Source: Armatimonadota bacterium
Lineage (GTDB): Bacteria > Armatimonadota > Hebobacteria > CAIYQO01
Length of the DNA stretch: 7,204 bases
Direction: 5' to 3'
Assembly: GCA_022708765.1 (NCBI GenBank)
Contig: JAKIYB010000226.1
Location: forward strand, 1 to 7,204
This document shows positions 5,346 through 7,204 of this stretch, in pieces. A program made the translations under genes and the position numbers. The notes under the pieces are model-generated. The model did no database searches. It was not told where the DNA came from and saw only the letters and a list, made by a program, of their open reading frames with translations. Position 1 is the stretch's first letter; every line of letters begins with the position of its first letter.

Positions 5346-7204
5346 ATGAAAACTGGTCTCGGTCATGAAGTTGCTGTCGGCCTGCTCGCGGGTCCGGCGG
5401 AATTGCAGCGGCTGCGCGAGATGCGGCAGCAGGGACTGCTGGCGCGGTTATGGCGGCGATTTGAGCAGCACCTGGAAGATGAGACTGCCACACGCTCGAT
5501 TCCCGACCTGGCGCTGGCAGCGGCGGTCACGGGGCGGCTGGACTTCGCAAAGGCGGCGATTACGCAGGCGCTGAAGATCGCCCACCAGCCGCACTGGGTG
5601 GATTGGGAGGCCGGCTGCATCGGACTCGCCGGAATGCATAATGCGCACAATCTGGCGTTGGTAACGGACTGGCTCTGGCCGCTGCTGAATCGCGATCAGC
5701 GGGAGGCGCTGCTGGGCGCGGTCATCGCGAAAGCGCAGGAGAACCTGAGCCGCGCGCCGGCAGGCGTGCGCGACGAGGACGGCAAAGGGCAGCTCCTCTT
5801 CGTGCGGCGCATGGACAAAGATGATCCCTTCTGCCTGCACCCCCACCCGGCTAGCGTGAATAACTGGGATTTGTGGTTCGCCTCCGGCATCTACATGATT
5901 GCGGCATTGACCGAGCGCGCGTGGCTGAACCCCGACTCTACCTGGCCAAAGCTGAAGTGGGGCCACTATTACGATGTCGGATATGCGCTCGACGCGGCGC
6001 GTATCGCCCGCTGGAAGGCGATTGCCACCGAGCGCATCACCACCGCGCTGGCATCCCAGCTCGGACCGGACGGCGACTACGCGGAAGGCCCCAGCTACGC
6101 GAACTACTCCGGGCAAGCAATGATAACCGCGCTGATGGTGCTGGAGCGCGTAGATGGCCTGAATCTTTGGACGCCGGGCATGCTGGCACTGCCTTACTGG
6201 CTGTGCAATCAATATATTGCCGACATTCCATTCGGGGTGGCGAATTTCAATGACGCGCGCATCCAGACCACGCTGGCGTCGCAACTGCTGGCGCATGTTG
6301 CGACTCGCGGCGGCGACCCGCGTATCCAGGGGTATACCGAAGAGACGCTCGAGCAAGATGATTCGGTGCCAGGCTACCTGCTGCTGCTTGGTTATAACCC
6401 GACCTTACCGGCGGAGCCGATGACCCGCGAACCGGCCACGCTGTATCAGCATACCGGCCAGGTGGTGTGGCGCACCTCGGAAGAGCGCGACGGGATCTTC
6501 TTCTCGGTGAAATCCGGCGCGCACGGCGGCGCCCACCAGCACCGCGACCGCTGCAGCTTCTTCCTGTCGGCGTATGGCGAGTATCTCATCGTGGATACCG
6601 GCGACAGCCGGTATGCCGACCCACCGTCCAACCCGCGTTTTGACGATACCCGCGCGCATAACTGCGTGCTCGTTAACGGCTGCGGACAGGTGGGCGACAA
6701 CGCCAACCCGGTGACCGGGCGCATTCTGGAGCACCGACATACGGACAACTGCTCTACCGCGCTGGCGGATGCCACCGACTGCTATGAGAGCGTAGAATAC
6801 ATGCGACGGCGCGTAGTCTTCCTGCGCCCTGACCTTTTCGTCATCGCCGACCGCGTGCAGGGACCGTGCGAGACGCTGACATGGCTGCTGCAGGGTTATA
6901 ATGGCGACAACCAGGCGACGTGGGAACTCGGCAATCGCTGCGCGCTCCTCTCCCGCCCGGGCGCGAAGGTCTATGTCTACTTCCTTGAAGAAACTACGCG
7001 CCAGTTCGTGGCGCTGGGCACCATGGACAACGCGCAGGCGGCCATCATGCGACTGGAAACGGACGTGCCCGGCCCGGCGGTTACTACCGTGCTCATCCCC
7101 GCGCGGGCGGATGAAGCGCCGCCGGCGTGCGAGTGGGAGGACGCGGGGATGACCATCCGCTTCCGTGGGCAAACCCATACAATCCACCGCAATGAAGACG
7201 CGGT
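5346..7204 (+). CDS. Heparinase II/III-like protein (putative polysaccharide lyase), C-terminus cut by window
   Basis: At least 619 codons are open to the window end with no stop, so the C-terminus is missing. Residues about 1-355 are a helical alpha/alpha-toroid-like domain; about 360 onward is the beta-sandwich heparinase II/III-like domain. Its signature is clear: GAHGGAHQHRDRCSFFL, an H397-x-H399-x-D401-x-x-S-F motif, then GEYLIVDTG (411-419) and RAHNCVLVNGCGQ (436-448). The helical domain has VNNW (N172/N173) and EGPSYANYSG (Y251/Y254), matching the Asn and Tyr that, with a His, form the active site of PL12/15/17/21-type lyases. Such enzymes cleave uronate-containing glycans by beta-elimination; the glycan here is unknown. 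No signal peptide is present (MKTGLGHEVA start), so it probably works in the cytoplasm on oligosaccharides, like oligo-alginate or oligo-heparin lyases. It follows the glycosidase by 25 bases. A non-lyase role is possible, because many heparinase-like proteins are uncharacterised. Confidence 0.85.
   Translation, partial: MKTGLGHEVAVGLLAGPAELQRLREMRQQGLLARLWRRFEQHLEDETATRSIPDLALAAAVTGRLDFAKAAITQALKIAHQPHWVDWEAGCIGLAGMHNAHNLALVTDWLWPLLNRDQREALLGAVIAKAQENLSRAPAGVRDEDGKGQLLFVRRMDKDDPFCLHPHPASVNNWDLWFASGIYMIAALTERAWLNPDSTWPKLKWGHYYDVGYALDAARIARWKAIATERITTALASQLGPDGDYAEGPSYANYSGQAMITALMVLERVDGLNLWTPGMLALPYWLCNQYIADIPFGVANFNDARIQTTLASQLLAHVATRGGDPRIQGYTEETLEQDDSVPGYLLLLGYNPTLPAEPMTREPATLYQHTGQVVWRTSEERDGIFFSVKSGAHGGAHQHRDRCSFFLSAYGEYLIVDTGDSRYADPPSNPRFDDTRAHNCVLVNGCGQVGDNANPVTGRILEHRHTDNCSTALADATDCYESVEYMRRRVVFLRPDLFVIADRVQGPCETLTWLLQGYNGDNQATWELGNRCALLSRPGAKVYVYFLEETTRQFVALGTMDNAQAAIMRLETDVPGPAVTTVLIPARADEAPPACEWEDAGMTIRFRGQTHTIHRNEDA

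Noticed and set aside
5448..6356. Open frame of 302 codons on the minus strand inside the heparinase-like gene
   Set aside because: Shadow of the lyase-like gene with arginine-rich, motif-free translation; the plus-strand reading has the HxHxDxxSF signature and family-typical domains.
6405..7187. Open frame of 260 codons on the minus strand near the right edge
   Set aside because: Antisense to the conserved beta-sandwich domain of the heparinase-like protein; no domain recognised.

Overview
This is a GC-rich bacterial segment of about 7.2 kb holding five protein genes in two divergent transcription units. No RNA genes, insertion sequences, CRISPR arrays or origins are visible. The mix is a LacI-family regulator with a GY-DPA-type hinge, an enolase-superfamily enzyme, a GH42-like glycosidase and a heparinase II/III-like lyase. 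It suggests a saprophytic carbohydrate degrader such as Armatimonadota or the Planctomycetes/Verrucomicrobia group. That placement is inference from gene content; there is no taxonomic marker in the window.

The left arm runs on the minus strand from about 2893 down to 94. In transcription order it holds a LacI-family regulator (2893-1784), an enolase-superfamily (MLE-type) enzyme (1781-411) and an 83-residue zinc-ribbon protein (345-94). The regulator's stop and the enzyme's start are 2 bases apart, and the enzyme's ribosome binding site lies inside the regulator's last codons, so these two are an operon. The zinc-ribbon gene follows after 65 bases with its own strong ribosome binding site. 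The outer 93 bases hold only a small AT-rich inverted repeat.

The right arm runs on the plus strand. A 745-residue GH42-like glycoside hydrolase (3083-5320) is followed after 25 bases by a heparinase II/III-like protein (5346 to the window end, C-terminus missing). Neither starts with a signal peptide, so both probably act in the cytoplasm on imported oligosaccharides.

The 189-base divergent region (2894-3082) carries the regulatory signals. A 14-base site at 2966-2979 fits the general LacI-family/cre operator pattern TG-N2-A-N-CG-N-T-N2-CA at every fixed position. It overlaps a good -10 box (TATCAT) pointing to the glycosidase. On the other strand a perfect TTGACA sits 17 bases from TACGAT, seven bases ahead of an in-frame ATG of the regulator gene, which raises the possibility of a leaderless regulator mRNA. 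The working model is a small, locally regulated catabolic locus for an unidentified, probably uronate-containing or acidic glycan. Glycosidase and lyase would break the oligosaccharide, the enolase-superfamily enzyme would act on a carboxylate product, and the LacI-type protein would sense a sugar and repress.
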